A stretch of DNA of 64,000 nucleotides from CAVSRC01 sp963782045 (GCA_963782045.1 CAWAIR010000033.1:62001-126000), one strand, 5' to 3'. Positions 9,092-18,676 are shown, numbered from the stretch's first letter. The notes: a model not told the origin generated them from the letters alone. Translations and numbers: made by a program.

Positions 9092-10381
9092 ATGGACTAC
9101 CAATCGATCTTTGGTGAGGCGATTTCCGCGCTTCACGCCGAGAACCGTTACCGCGTCTTCGCCGACCTGGAGCGGATCGCCGGGCGTTTCCCCCATGCCC
9201 TGTGGCGGTCCGACGAGGGCGCCCGCGAAATCGTCGTGTGGTGCTCGAACGACTATCTCGGCATGGGCCAGAATCAGGCGGTGATCGACGCCATGGTCGA
9301 GGCGGCGCGCACCATGGGCGCCGGTGCCGGCGGGACCCGCAACATTTCCGGCACCAACCATCCGCTGGTCCAGCTCGAGGCCGAACTCGCCGACCTGCAC
9401 GGCAAGGAGGCGGGCCTGGTGTTCACCTCGGGCTTCATCTCCAACGAGGCGGCGATCTCGACCATCGCCCGGCTGCTCTCCGACTGCGTCATCTTCTCCG
9501 ACGAGCTCAACCACGCCTCGATGATCGAGGGCATCCGGCGCTCCGGCGCGCAGAAGCTGATCTTCCGCCACAACGACCTCGACCATCTCGAGACGCTGCT
9601 CAGGGACACAGCGCCCGAACGGCCGAAGCTGATCGCCTTCGAGTCGGTCTATTCGATGGACGGCGACATCGCGCCGATCGGTCGCATCGCCGAGCTTGCC
9701 GAGAAATACGGCGCCATGACCTATCTTGACGAGGTGCATGCGGTCGGCATGTACGGCCCGCGCGGCGGCGGCATCGCCGAGCGCGACGACGTCATGGGCC
9801 GCATCGACGTGATCGAGGGGACGCTGGCCAAGGCCTTCGGCGCGCTCGGCGGCTACATCGCCGCCAGCCGCGCGGTGATCGACGCGGTGCGCTCCTATGC
9901 GCCGGGCTTCATCTTCACCACGGCGCTGCCGCCGGCGATTGCCACCGCGGCGCTGACCTCGATCCGCCACCTCAAGGCGTCGTCGGCCGAGCGCGAGGCG
10001 CACCAGCGCAACGCGGCGATGACCAAGACCAGGCTGCTTGCCGCCGGCCTGCCGGTGATGCCGAGCGAGACGCATATCGTGCCGGTGATGGTGGGCGATG
10101 CCGAGCGCTGCAAGCAAGCAAGCGATCTGCTGCTCCACGAGCATGGCATCTATATCCAGCCGATCAACTATCCGACGGTGCCGCGCGGCCTCGAGCGGCT
10201 CAGGATCACGCCCACCCCGTTCCACGACGAGCGTCTGATCAACGAGCTCGCCGTGGCACTGGTCTCGGTGTGGACCAAGCTCGGCCTGCAACGCTACGAG
10301 GGCCAGGACGGCCACGCGACCGCGCGACCGACCGTCACCGGCAACGCCCGCGTCGGCATCTTCCCGCCAGCCGGCGGCTGA
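9092..10381 (+). CDS. hemA: 5-aminolevulinate synthase
   Basis: A 429-residue pyridoxal-phosphate enzyme condensing glycine and succinyl-CoA to 5-aminolevulinate, the first step of haem synthesis by the C4 route used in alphaproteobacteria. Family marks are MDYQSIFGEAISALHAENRY, CSNDYLGMGQ, GAGAGGTRNISGTNHPLVQL, FSDELNHASMIEGI, the PLP aspartate context TYLDEVHAVGMYGPRGGG and the catalytic lysine in GTLAKAFGALGGYIA. ATG 9092 is the family start; the upstream in-frame extension to 8810 overlaps ugpC and is not coding. A 235 bp non-coding gap precedes it and presumably holds its own promoter. Confidence 0.96.
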   Translation: MDYQSIFGEAISALHAENRYRVFADLERIAGRFPHALWRSDEGAREIVVWCSNDYLGMGQNQAVIDAMVEAARTMGAGAGGTRNISGTNHPLVQLEAELADLHGKEAGLVFTSGFISNEAAISTIARLLSDCVIFSDELNHASMIEGIRRSGAQKLIFRHNDLDHLETLLRDTAPERPKLIAFESVYSMDGDIAPIGRIAELAEKYGAMTYLDEVHAVGMYGPRGGGIAERDDVMGRIDVIEGTLAKAFGALGGYIAASRAVIDAVRSYAPGFIFTTALPPAIATAALTSIRHLKASSAEREAHQRNAAMTKTRLLAAGLPVMPSETHIVPVMVGDAERCKQASDLLLHEHGIYIQPINYPTVPRGLERLRITPTPFHDERLINELAVALVSVWTKLGLQRYEGQDGHATARPTVTGNARVGIFPPAGG

Positions 10382-10390
10382 CCGCCGGCG

Positions 10391-11434
10391 CTATCCGCCG
10401 TTGCCGTGCCTCGGGCGGTCGGTCCGCCTCATCATCAGCGGCGCATAGATCGTGATCACCAGGAATCGCGCGAGCTGGTGCGCGGCCACGAAGGCCGGGT
10501 CGAGGTTGAGCGCGAAGGCCATGATGGTCATGACGTCAATGCCGCCGGGCGAGAAGGCGAGCACCATCTGGCTGGGAGACTGGTCGGTCAGCCAGGCAGC
10601 GATCATGGCACCGCCGACGGCGACCGTCATGGACACGAGGAAGGCGCCGAGCGAGGCCGCCGCCGTCGTCGAGAGCATCCGCATTGTGGTGCCGGCGAAG
10701 CGGCTGCCGATGAGGCTGCCAAGGACGAAATAGGCGCCGATCAGCAGCGGCATCGCCACGCTGCCGTGGACCAACCCGAAGCCGTGCAGGAGGCCGCTGA
10801 CCAAGAGGGCGCCGAGCAACGGCGCGGCGGGAACCCCGACGAACGAAAAGACGATGCCGCCGAGCGTTCCGCCGGCGAGCGTGACGGCGATTCCCGCCAG
10901 CGACGACGATGCCGTCGCGATGTTCGGCTGGATACCGCCGGCGAGCGAAACCGCCTTCGGCAGCAGGGCGACCAGCAGGAAGACGCGGACGGTCTGCGAC
11001 ACCGCGATGCGCGAGGTGTCGGCACGGGTCGGCAGGGCCAGCGCGATGACGTAGGTGGTGAGGCCGGGGATGGCGGCGAAGAACGCCGTCTGGCGGTCCC
11101 AGCGGCCCACGCGCATCAGGAAGAGCTGCGCCACCCATTGCAGGAGGATGAGGTCGACGATCAGAACGGCGAGGCTGATCGGCCAGCGCGGCAGCTCGCT
11201 GAGCAGCGACGGCGAAACGCTGGAGCCGAGGAACGAGCCGAGAATGACGAAGGCGACGTTGCGCAGGCTGACCGGGATCTCGACCTCGACGCCGGAAACC
11301 GCGGCGATCGCCACGGCCACCATGCTGCCGGTGAGCCAGCCGGCCGGCAGGCCAAGCAATCCGAGCACGGTGCCGCCGACCGCACCGATGGCGAGCGTGA
11401 CGAGGATGCGCGGCAGGCGGCGGCGGTCGATCAC
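10391..11434 (-). CDS. AbrB family (PF05145) membrane protein
   Basis: A 347-residue polytopic inner-membrane protein with two similar halves, each starting with a glycine-rich helix pair: GGTVLGLLGLPAGWLTGSMV and later GGIVFSFVGVPAAPLLGALL. This duplicated arrangement is the AbrB membrane family, misleadingly named after a regulator; the function is not established. Later segments AFFAAIPGLTTYVIALALPT and SPGGIDVMTIMAFALNLDPAFVAAHQ are family landmarks. GTG 11434 is chosen because AGGGCGACGG precedes it and the first helix follows. It lies 40 bp after the aminotransferase and is probably co-transcribed with it; convergent with hemA. Confidence 0.8.
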   Translation of the reverse strand: MIDRRRLPRILVTLAIGAVGGTVLGLLGLPAGWLTGSMVAVAIAAVSGVEVEIPVSLRNVAFVILGSFLGSSVSPSLLSELPRWPISLAVLIVDLILLQWVAQLFLMRVGRWDRQTAFFAAIPGLTTYVIALALPTRADTSRIAVSQTVRVFLLVALLPKAVSLAGGIQPNIATASSSLAGIAVTLAGGTLGGIVFSFVGVPAAPLLGALLVSGLLHGFGLVHGSVAMPLLIGAYFVLGSLIGSRFAGTTMRMLSTTAAASLGAFLVSMTVAVGGAMIAAWLTDQSPSQMVLAFSPGGIDVMTIMAFALNLDPAFVAAHQLARFLVITIYAPLMMRRTDRPRHGNGG

Positions 11435-11474
11435 CCGTCGCCCTGTCCCCGGCCGCACCGCGGCGCCGCTCCGC

Positions 11475-12647
11475 TCATTGCCGCATGATCCAGTCCGCCA
11501 GCCGCCCGGTCGCCTCGCGCAACTGTGCGGCATCGCGCGCGAAGCAGAGGCGCATGTAGTCGGCGCCGGACTCGCCGAAGGCGGCCCCCGGCGCGACGCC
11601 GACATTGGCCTCGTCGACCAGACGCAGCGCCAGCGCCCGGGTGTCGTGCTCGCCGTCCACCGCGAAGAACAGGTAGAAGGCGCCAGCCGGCGCGGCGAAG
11701 CGCACGCGGCCGGTCGCCGCCAGTCCGTCGCAGACGATGTCGCGGCCCACGTGGGCGTGCGCGACCTGGCGGTGGAGGAAGTCGTCGCCCTCGTCGAGGG
11801 CGATCGTGGCGGCGCGCTGCATGAAGGCGGCGACGCCCGAGGTCGAATACTGGACGAGGTTCTCGATCGCCTGGGCGAGCGCCGCCGGCGCCGACAGCCA
11901 GCCAATGCGCCAGCCGGTCATCGCCCAGTTCTTGGAGAAGGTGTTGACGTAGAGGATGCGATCTTCCGGCTCGGCGACGTCGTAGAAGGAGGGGGCGCGC
12001 TCGCCGGCGTAGAAGAAGCGGTGATAGACCTCGTCGGCGACGATCCACAGGCCGCGCTGCCTCGCGAAGGCGAGGATGGCGCGGAGGTCGTCCGGGCTCG
12101 CCGTCCAGCCGGTGGGGTTGGTCGGCGAATTGATGAAGATCGCTTTCGTCCGTGCCGTGGCGCTGGCGAACAGCCGGTCGAGGTCGAGTGCCCAGCCGTC
12201 GTTGCCGAGCGTCATCGGCACCGGCACCGCGGCGGCGCCGGCGATGCCGATGGCGGCGGTGATGTTGGGCCAGGCCGGCTGCGGGATGATCACCTCGTCG
12301 CCGGTGCCCGACACCATGCGGATGGCGATCTGGATCGCCTGCATGCCGCCGCCGGTGACGAAGAAGCGCTCGGGAGCGAACGGCCGGCCATAGGTGCGCT
12401 GGTGATAGCGGGCGAGCGCGGCGCGCAACTCCGGAATGCCGCGCTGGTGGGTGTAGAAGGTCTCGCCGGCGGCAAGCGACCGGGCGGCGGCCTCGCAGAT
12501 GAAGCCAGGGGTCGGCAGGTCGCCCTCGCCGACATGAAGGGGAATCAGCCCAGCGCGGCCGCGGCCATAGTTGAACACATCAACAATGCCGCTGTCCGGC
12601 GCCTCGCGGGCCTCGCGCCTGAGGGCGGCGACAAGATCGTCTGACAC
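11475..12647 (-). CDS. Class I/II pyridoxal-phosphate aminotransferase
   Basis: A 390-residue fold-type I aminotransferase of the aspartate/aromatic group. Substrate-arm and cofactor motifs seen are LHVGEGDLPTPGFICEAAAR, GGGMQAIQIAIRMV, INSPTNPTGWTASPDDLRAI, the PLP aspartate in IVADEVYHRFFYAGE, the Schiff-base lysine in NTFSKNWAMTGWRIGWLSAP and the terminal arginine in ADYMRLCFARD. GTG 12647 is taken as start, giving VSDDLVAALRREAREAPDSG; the longer reading to 12713 adds Pro/Gly-rich sequence. Physiological substrate unknown. Confidence 0.9.
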   Translation of the reverse strand: MSDDLVAALRREAREAPDSGIVDVFNYGRGRAGLIPLHVGEGDLPTPGFICEAAARSLAAGETFYTHQRGIPELRAALARYHQRTYGRPFAPERFFVTGGGMQAIQIAIRMVSGTGDEVIIPQPAWPNITAAIGIAGAAAVPVPMTLGNDGWALDLDRLFASATARTKAIFINSPTNPTGWTASPDDLRAILAFARQRGLWIVADEVYHRFFYAGERAPSFYDVAEPEDRILYVNTFSKNWAMTGWRIGWLSAPAALAQAIENLVQYSTSGVAAFMQRAATIALDEGDDFLHRQVAHAHVGRDIVCDGLAATGRVRFAAPAGAFYLFFAVDGEHDTRALALRLVDEANVGVAPGAAFGESGADYMRLCFARDAAQLREATGRLADWIMRQ

Positions 12648-12753
12648 GGGGTTTTGGTCTTTCGCAGGATGCTTTCTGCCCGGCAAGGCGCCGGGCAGAC
12701 ACGGTGATCCCATGCCTGACGGCGATCGGCAAGCCCGGCGGGCTGCGGCCAGA

Positions 12754-13167
12754 TTACCCCTTGGCGAGGAGGTCGCGGATCTCGCGCAGGAGTATCACGT
12801 CCTCCGGCGGAGGCGGGGCGGCCGCCGGCTCCTCGACCTGCTTGCGCTTCAACCGGTTCATCGCCTTGACCACGAGGAACAGCACCCAGGCGACGATCAG
12901 GAAGTTGATCGCCAGCGTGATGAAGTGGCCATAGGCCAGCGTCGCGCCGGCCTTGCGGGCCTCGTCGAGCGTGGCCGCGGGGGCACCGTTCATCTGCCAG
13001 TAAATCTGCGAGAAATCGATTCCGCCGGTGACCAGCCCGACGATGGGCATGATCAGATCAGCGACGATCGATTGCACCAGCCCGCCGAAGGCGGCGCCGA
13101 TGATGACGCCGATGGCGAGATCGACCATGTTGCCCTTCAGGGCGAATTCCCGGAATTCCTTGAGCAT
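12754..13167 (-). CDS. mscL: Large-conductance mechanosensitive channel
   Basis: A 137-residue MscL that opens under membrane tension to release solutes on hypo-osmotic shock and acts as a pentamer. It starts MLKEFREFALKGNMVDLAIG, the family N-terminal helix, followed by TM1 (VIIGAAFGGLVQSIVADLIM), a periplasmic loop and TM2 (GHFITLAINFLIVAWVLFLV). The C-terminal bundle PPPPEDVILLREIRDLLAK closes it. Length and motifs are standard. Monocistronic by spacing. Confidence 0.96.
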   Translation of the reverse strand: MLKEFREFALKGNMVDLAIGVIIGAAFGGLVQSIVADLIMPIVGLVTGGIDFSQIYWQMNGAPAATLDEARKAGATLAYGHFITLAINFLIVAWVLFLVVKAMNRLKRKQVEEPAAAPPPPEDVILLREIRDLLAKG

Positions 13168-13275
13168 CGCGTTCCCTCCGCCTCACCCGAGACTCGATTC
13201 GCCTCGTGAAAAATGACTAGCGGGCGGCGGGCGTAAGGGCAATCGGGCGGAGCGCCGCTGCCGGCACCTTCCTCT

Positions 13276-14148
13276 CTAACGTCCGGCGCGGCGTGCCGCC
13301 ACCTTGCCGAGAACCGCGAGGTCGCTCTCGCCTTCGCCATGGGCGAGCGCCTCGATGAGGCTGTCGCGGACCGCGCTCGCCACCGGCAGCGGCACCGAAG
13401 CGGCCTCGGCGGCCGCCAGCGCCAGGCGCAGGTCCTTGAGGCCGAGGGCAGCCTTGAAGCCGGCCGGCTCGAAGCGGTTCTCCACCATCAGCGCGCCATA
13501 GCCCTGATAGACCGGTCCCGGGAAGGCGGTACTCGATATCAGCGCCAGCAGGTCGGCTGGCGCGATGCCGTGGCCGGCGGCAAGCGCCATCGCTTCGCCC
13601 AGCGTCTCGACCGCCGAGGCCAGCATGAAGTTGACGGCGAGTTTCATGGCGTTGGCCACTGGCGCATGCTCGCCAAGGCGCCAGGTCTTCTGGCCCATCA
13701 GCCGCAAGAGCGGCTCGACCGCGTCGATCGCCGCGCCGGGACCGGCGGCGAGGATGTTGAGCCTGGCGGCGGCGGCCACGTCCGGCCGCCCCATGACCGG
13801 CGCCGAGACATGGGCAACGCCCCGCTCGCCGAGGCGCCGGGTAAGTTCCTCGGCGAAGGCGACCGAGACCGTCGCCATGTTGACCACGATCAGCGGCGCG
13901 CCGAGGCGCTCGCAGAGGCCGCTGTCGAGGAGCACGGCGCGGAGTGCGGCGTCGTCGGCAAGCATGGTGAAGGCGACGTCGGCATCGAAGGCCTCGGCCG
14001 CCGTCGCGACAACTTCGGCGCCCGCCTTGCCGAGCGGCGCGGCCGCCGCGCCAGTCCGGTTCCACACGAGCGGCCGGTGACCGCCCTCGATCAGGTTCAG
14101 CGCCATGGCGGCGCCCATTTCACCGAGCCCGAGAAATCCGATGCGCAT
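13276..14148 (-). CDS. NAD(P)-dependent beta-hydroxyacid dehydrogenase family oxidoreductase
   Basis: A 290-residue member of the 3-hydroxyisobutyrate/tartronate-semialdehyde dehydrogenase family. It has an N-terminal Rossmann fold (MRIGFLGLGEMGAAMALNLI), the substrate-binding segment HVSAPVMGRPDVAAAARLNI in place of the usual DAPVSGG form, and the catalytic lysine in PVANAMKLAVNFMLASAVE. The C-terminal helical domain contains LKDLRLALAAAEAASVPLPV. The relaxed substrate motif suggests the glyoxylate/succinic-semialdehyde reductase-like or imine-reductase branch rather than a true hydroxyisobutyrate enzyme. Single gene, divergent from the symporter pair. Confidence 0.85.
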   Translation of the reverse strand: MRIGFLGLGEMGAAMALNLIEGGHRPLVWNRTGAAAAPLGKAGAEVVATAAEAFDADVAFTMLADDAALRAVLLDSGLCERLGAPLIVVNMATVSVAFAEELTRRLGERGVAHVSAPVMGRPDVAAAARLNILAAGPGAAIDAVEPLLRLMGQKTWRLGEHAPVANAMKLAVNFMLASAVETLGEAMALAAGHGIAPADLLALISSTAFPGPVYQGYGALMVENRFEPAGFKAALGLKDLRLALAAAEAASVPLPVASAVRDSLIEALAHGEGESDLAVLGKVAARRAGR

Positions 14149-14305
14149 CGTCCTATGTCCTTCGTTCCGCCGGTGGGCTTCAGGATAGGGCGCCGGCGGG
14201 CCCCGTCAAAAAGCGCGCCTTTTTGCCGCTTTTCGGCGTTCTGGCGGTATAAGTTCGGGCCGAGCGGCCGCGATTTGCTTGAAAGGCCGCGATGGGGGAG
14301 CGCCG

Positions 14306-14560
14306 GTGACCGACAGTCGCGAGACGCCACGCTGGGAGGCGAGCTGGGCCCTGACGGTCGGCGTCATTGTCGCGGCCAGCCTGATCGCGCTGGTGCCGGT
14401 GATGTTCGCTTCCATGTTCGGCCAATCGACCCTCATCGGACTGCCGGTGAGCTATTTTCTCGCCGGCGTGGTCGTGCCGCCGCTGATCGCGCTCACGATC
14501 TTCTGGTTTGCCAGGGTCCAGGACCGGATCGACCGCCGCTTCGACGGCCCACAGGCCTAG
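14306..14560 (+). CDS. DUF4212 small subunit of a sodium/solute symporter
   Basis: An 84-residue two-helix membrane protein: WALTVGVIVAASLIALVPVM, then SYFLAGVVVPPLIALTIFWF, and a basic tail RVQDRIDRRFDG. DUF4212 proteins pair with a large SSS-family symporter, and here the large subunit starts 11 bp downstream. GTG 14306 is preferred because GGGGGAG lies 8 nt upstream; ATG-like starts further up add nothing. The FW-ARVQDRIDRRF ending is typical of this family in acetate/monocarboxylate-type transport pairs; the solute is inferred only. Confidence 0.83.
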   Translation: MTDSRETPRWEASWALTVGVIVAASLIALVPVMFASMFGQSTLIGLPVSYFLAGVVVPPLIALTIFWFARVQDRIDRRFDGPQA

Positions 14561-14571
14561 GCGGGCGGACG

Positions 14572-16386
14572 ATGGCCGCGCCACGATCGATCGCCGCCTT
14601 CCGCAGCCTGGCGGGCCTGTTCACGGTCGCCTTCGCCGGCGCCCTGGTGGTGCTGGCGCTGCTCGGCAACTACGGGCTGCCGGACACCGTGCTCGGCACC
14701 ACGCTCGGCGTCGGCGTCGTCATCGCCTTCGCTGTTGCCGGGGTGAGCGAGCGGACCATGCGGCCGGCGGAATTCCATGCCGCCGCCGGGAACCTGTCGC
14801 CACTGGCCAACGGCATCGCCACGGCGGCGGCCTTCCTCTCGGCCGGCGCGCTTCTCGGGCTGGCTGCGGCGGTCACCTCCGACTATCGCGCCGGCATCGC
14901 CATCACCGTCGGCTGGTCGCTCGGCTTCCTGCTGCTGGCCGTTCTGATCGGCCCCTATCTGCGCAAGTCCGGCACGTTCGGCGTCGCCGACTTCCTCGCC
15001 TTCCGCTTCGCTGGCCGCGGCGTGCGCCTCACCGCCGCCGTCATCGTCGCGCTCACCCTTGTGCCGGCGCTGGCCGCGGCCATGGCCACCGCCACGCTGA
15101 TCGCCGCCCGGCTGTTCGCGCTATCGCCGCACGCGGCGACGGTGCTGGTGGTGCTGCTCGTGCTTTCCGGCACCGTGCTCGGCGGCATGCGGGCGGTGAC
15201 GCTGACGGCGCTCGCCCAATACATCGTGTTGGCGATCGCCTTCGTGGTGCCGGTGGCGATCGTCTCGACCATCGCCTACTCGCTCCCCCTCCCCCAGATC
15301 GCCGCCGGCCTCGCCTGGCAGGACGCCGCGGCGCTGGCCGCCTCCGGCGACCTCGCCCACCCGCTGGCGAGCGGCTTCATGCCGCTGGTGCCGGAGGGCA
15401 ACTTCCATCTGATCGCGGTGACGGTGGCGCTGGCCACCGGCGTCGCCGCGCTGCCGCATCTCCTGATGCGCTGCGCCACGATCGACGGCGCCCCGGCCGC
15501 CCGGCGGTCGATGGGCTGGGCGCTGGTCTTCGTGCTCATCGTCGCGCTCACCGTGCCGGCCTATGCCACCTTCGCCAAGCTGGCGCTCATCCGCGACATC
15601 GCCGGCACGGCGATCGCCGACCTGCCCGACTGGCTGTTCGCCCTCGGCCGGCGGGGCCTCGTCATGGTGTGCGGCGGCGACGCCACTTCGGCGGCCGCGG
15701 TGGCCCAGGCCTGCGCCACGCTGCACGGCACCGCCGGCCCGGTGGCGGCCCCCGACCTCGCCGTCAGCGGCGATGTCGTCGTGCTGTCGTGGGGCGACAT
15801 CGTCAACCTCCCCTACGTGGTCACCGCGCTGATTTCGGTCGGCGTGCTGGCGGCCGCGCTCGCCGCGGCCAACGCCATGGCGCTGGCCATCGCCGAGGCG
15901 CTCGGCCACGACCTCTACGCCCGGATCATCGACCTCAAGGCCTCGGCCGGCCGCCGCCTCATCGTCACCCGGCTGGTGCTGGTGGCGACGGTGCTGGCCG
16001 CCGTCTGGCTCGGCGCGCGCCACGAGAGCGACGTCTTCCCGCTGGCCGCGGCGACGCTATCGCTCTCGGCCGGCGGGCTTTTCCCGGCGCTGTTCCTCGC
16101 CGTCTGGTGGCGCCGGGCCAACGGGCCGGGCGCGATCGCCGGCATGATCGCCGGTTTCGCGGTCACCGCCGCCATCGTCATCGGCGCGCGCTATCCCGGC
16201 GTGCTGCCGGCGGATGCCCGCGACGGCGGGTTGTCGGCGCTCAGCGCCGCGATCTTCGGCCTGCCCATCGGCTTCCTGGTGGCGATTGCCGTCAGCCTCG
16301 CCACCCGCGCACCGACCCCGGCCCAGGAGGCCGTGGTCGATGCCATCCGCGGCTCCGGCACCGCGCTCGCCACGGCAGAGGTGTAG
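14572..16386 (+). CDS. Sodium:solute symporter (SSS family, large subunit)
   Basis: A 604-residue transporter with about 14 hydrophobic segments. Examples are FTVAFAGALVVLALLGNYG, AAAFLSAGALLGLAAAVTSD and VSTIAYSLPLPQIAAGLAWQ. VALATGVAALPHLLMRCATI corresponds to the conserved GxGxxPHxLxR region of ActP-like SSS proteins. A long loop containing two Cys (VMVCGGDATSAAAVAQACAT) lies between helices in the second half. Sodium-coupled uptake of a small carboxylate is the likely role, from the pairing with the DUF4212 gene 11 bp upstream. A long upstream open frame in the same register is antisense to the neighbouring dehydrogenase and is not part of it. Confidence 0.88.
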   Translation: MAAPRSIAAFRSLAGLFTVAFAGALVVLALLGNYGLPDTVLGTTLGVGVVIAFAVAGVSERTMRPAEFHAAAGNLSPLANGIATAAAFLSAGALLGLAAAVTSDYRAGIAITVGWSLGFLLLAVLIGPYLRKSGTFGVADFLAFRFAGRGVRLTAAVIVALTLVPALAAAMATATLIAARLFALSPHAATVLVVLLVLSGTVLGGMRAVTLTALAQYIVLAIAFVVPVAIVSTIAYSLPLPQIAAGLAWQDAAALAASGDLAHPLASGFMPLVPEGNFHLIAVTVALATGVAALPHLLMRCATIDGAPAARRSMGWALVFVLIVALTVPAYATFAKLALIRDIAGTAIADLPDWLFALGRRGLVMVCGGDATSAAAVAQACATLHGTAGPVAAPDLAVSGDVVVLSWGDIVNLPYVVTALISVGVLAAALAAANAMALAIAEALGHDLYARIIDLKASAGRRLIVTRLVLVATVLAAVWLGARHESDVFPLAAATLSLSAGGLFPALFLAVWWRRANGPGAIAGMIAGFAVTAAIVIGARYPGVLPADARDGGLSALSAAIFGLPIGFLVAIAVSLATRAPTPAQEAVVDAIRGSGTALATAEV

Positions 16387-16462
16387 CGGCCCATTGCCAC
16401 TGGCAGCGGCCGCCGCCGGCTGGCAAAGTGGCCTTCCCTTTCCTCTCAAAGTCACTCCCCAA

Positions 16463-17428
16463 ATGGTCGAAAATCGTCGCTCCCTCTTCCCGATCAATGC
16501 GCCCTATGCCACCCACCGCCTCAAGGTGTCGGCGCTGCACGAGATCTACGTCGCCGAATACGGCAACCCCGAGGGCAAGCCGGTCGTTGTGCTGCACGGC
16601 GGCCCCGGCGCCGGCATCAGCCCGACCATGTCGCGCTATCACGATCCGCAAGCCTATCGCATGGTGCTGTTCGACCAGCGCGGCTGCGGGCGCTCGACCC
16701 CCTATGCCGAACTCGAAGAGAACACGACCTGGCACCTGGTCGCCGACATCGAGACGATCCGCCAGCACCTCGGCATCGAGCGCTGGCAGGTGTTCGGCGG
16801 CTCGTGGGGCTCGACGCTGGCGCTGGCCTATGCCGAGAGCCATCCCGAACGGGTGAGCGAGCTCATGGTGCGCGGCGTCTTCACGCTGCGCTGGCGGGAG
16901 ATCCAGTGGTTCTATCAGGAGGGCGCCTCGTTCCTCCTGCCGGAGGCCTTCGAGGACTACCTCAAGCCGATCCCGGAAGCCGAACGCGGCGACATGATCG
17001 CCGCCTACTACAAGCGCCTGACCGGGCAGGACAAGGACGTCCAGCTCGCCGCGGCGCGGGCGTGGGCGATGTGGGAGGGCGCCTCGCTGTCGCTGCTGCC
17101 CGATCCGGCGCGGGTCGCTGCCTTCGGCCAGCCATCCTATGCGCTCGCCTTCGCCCGCATCGAATGCCACTACTTCCAGAACCGCGGCTTCATGGAGCGC
17201 GACGACCAGCTCATCGCCAATGCCGGCCGGCTCGCCGATATCGACGGGGTCATCGTCCACGGCCGCTACGACCTGTGCACGCCGATCGAGACGGCGTGGC
17301 TGCTGCACAAGGCGTGGCCGCGGGCGGCCTATCGGGTGGTCGACGACAGCGGCCACGCGATGACCGAGCCCGGCATCATCCACGAACTCGTCACCGCGGC
17401 GGAAGGCTTCAAGACGCGGCCATCATGA
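16463..17428 (+). CDS. pip: Prolyl aminopeptidase (proline iminopeptidase)
   Basis: A 321-residue alpha/beta-hydrolase releasing N-terminal proline from peptides. Oxyanion and nucleophile motifs are VVVLHGGPGAGISPTMSRYH, VLFDQRGCGRSTPYA and GGSWGSTLALAYAESHP, with the nucleophilic serine in GGSWGS. The catalytic aspartate lies in IVHGRYDLCTPIETAWLLHK and the histidine in VDDSGHAMTEPGIIHELV. Length and domain order fit the S33 family. Its 3' end overlaps the convergent glycosyltransferase by 6 bp. Cytoplasmic, no signal peptide. Confidence 0.94.
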   Translation: MVENRRSLFPINAPYATHRLKVSALHEIYVAEYGNPEGKPVVVLHGGPGAGISPTMSRYHDPQAYRMVLFDQRGCGRSTPYAELEENTTWHLVADIETIRQHLGIERWQVFGGSWGSTLALAYAESHPERVSELMVRGVFTLRWREIQWFYQEGASFLLPEAFEDYLKPIPEAERGDMIAAYYKRLTGQDKDVQLAAARAWAMWEGASLSLLPDPARVAAFGQPSYALAFARIECHYFQNRGFMERDDQLIANAGRLADIDGVIVHGRYDLCTPIETAWLLHKAWPRAAYRVVDDSGHAMTEPGIIHELVTAAEGFKTRPS

Positions 17429-18676
17429 GCCGGACCGCCAGCGCAGCGGCTGGCGCGTATCGCCGGACTCCTTCATCGGGAGGCGCCAGCCAAGGCCCGG
17501 GCGCCGGGTCCCGTCGCGGGCGTTCTCGGCGGCCGCTTCGATGATCTCGTCATAGGCGGCCAGCGCCCGCTCGGCGACGGCATCGAGCGAGAACGCGCGC
17601 GCGCTTTCCCGGGCGACGGCGCCGAGCGCCGACGCATCGCTCCTGCCGCGCTGGATCACCCAATCGAGCGCGCCATGAAACGCCGCTTCCTCGGCGCCGG
17701 GCAGCAGGCGCCCGTTGTAACCGTCGCGGACGATCTCGCGGGCGCCGGGGGCATCGACCGCGACCACGGCGACCCCGGCCGCCATGGCTTCCGCCAGAAC
17801 CAGCCCTTGGGTTTCGGTGAGCGAGGCGAAGGCGAAGGCGTTCATGGCATGGTAGGCATCGACCAGCGCCGGCGGCTCGAGCGCGCCGGTGAAGACGACG
17901 CGCCGGGCGAGGCCGGCGGCGGCGAAGATTGCCGCCATCGGCTCGTAGGACGGGCCGTCGCCGACGATGAGCGCGTGCGATCCGGGCGTGGCGGCGAGGA
18001 AGCGGGCGAGCGCACGGCTGAGGAAATCCAGATTCTTCTCCTCGGCGAGCCGGCCGACCGTGCCGACGACGACGGCGTTGGCCGGGATGCGATGGCGCGC
18101 GCGGAAGCTGGCGCCGTCGCCTTCGGCGAAGAGCGCGAGCGGCACGCCGGTCGGCACCTCGTAGATCGGCACCGTCACGCCGCGCGTGCGCAAGAGCTCG
18201 CGGATCGAGCGCGAGGGGGCGAACACCGCGTCGCAGATATTGGCGTAGCGGGTACCGCGGTTGAGCGCGATGCGCTTGACCAGGACGGAATCGCCGGGAA
18301 GGTAGTGGGTGTAGTGCTCGTAAAGGGTGTGATGGGTGAAGACCAGCGGGACGCGCCGCGTGCGGGCCAGCCGCGCGGCGGTGGTGCCGAGAAGGAACGG
18401 CCCGTGCGAATGGACGATGTCGGGACCGAAGGCATCGACGGCGCGGGCCAGATAGAGCGGCGGCCCGATGACCACGGAATAGTCGGTGCCGGCGAAGTTG
18501 CGCAGCGCGCCGATGCGGACGACATCGACCTCCTTCTCCGGGGCCCCGTCGAACTCTGGTGCGACGACCACGACGCGATGGCCGCGGCGGCGGTAGGCTT
18601 CGGTCGAAAGGGTCACCGACCGCGCGACGCCCGAAACGTTCGGCGCAAAGGTGTTGGTGACCATCAGGATGTTCAT
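17423..18676 (-). CDS. Glycosyltransferase family 4 (GT-B)
   Basis: A 417-residue GT-B glycosyltransferase of the GT4 clan. The N-terminal acceptor half has MNILMVTNTFAPNVSGVARS and PDIVHSHGPFLLGTTAARLA. The C-terminal nucleotide-sugar half has VGTVGRLAEEKNLDFLSRAL and the E-x7-E type motif ASLTETQGLVLAEAMAAGVA. The opening resembles lipid glucosyl- or mannosyltransferases such as monoglucosyldiacylglycerol synthases, so glycolipid synthesis at the inner membrane is possible but unproven. Start ATG 18676. It ends in a basic tail and is convergent with pip. Confidence 0.88.
   Translation of the reverse strand: MNILMVTNTFAPNVSGVARSVTLSTEAYRRRGHRVVVVAPEFDGAPEKEVDVVRIGALRNFAGTDYSVVIGPPLYLARAVDAFGPDIVHSHGPFLLGTTAARLARTRRVPLVFTHHTLYEHYTHYLPGDSVLVKRIALNRGTRYANICDAVFAPSRSIRELLRTRGVTVPIYEVPTGVPLALFAEGDGASFRARHRIPANAVVVGTVGRLAEEKNLDFLSRALARFLAATPGSHALIVGDGPSYEPMAAIFAAAGLARRVVFTGALEPPALVDAYHAMNAFAFASLTETQGLVLAEAMAAGVAVVAVDAPGAREIVRDGYNGRLLPGAEEAAFHGALDWVIQRGRSDASALGAVARESARAFSLDAVAERALAAYDEIIEAAAENARDGTRRPGLGWRLPMKESGDTRQPLRWRSGS

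Noticed and set aside
13339..14571. N-terminal 410-residue extension of the symporter reading frame
   Set aside because: It is antisense to the dehydrogenase gene and crosses the DUF4212 gene; the symporter starts at ATG 14572.
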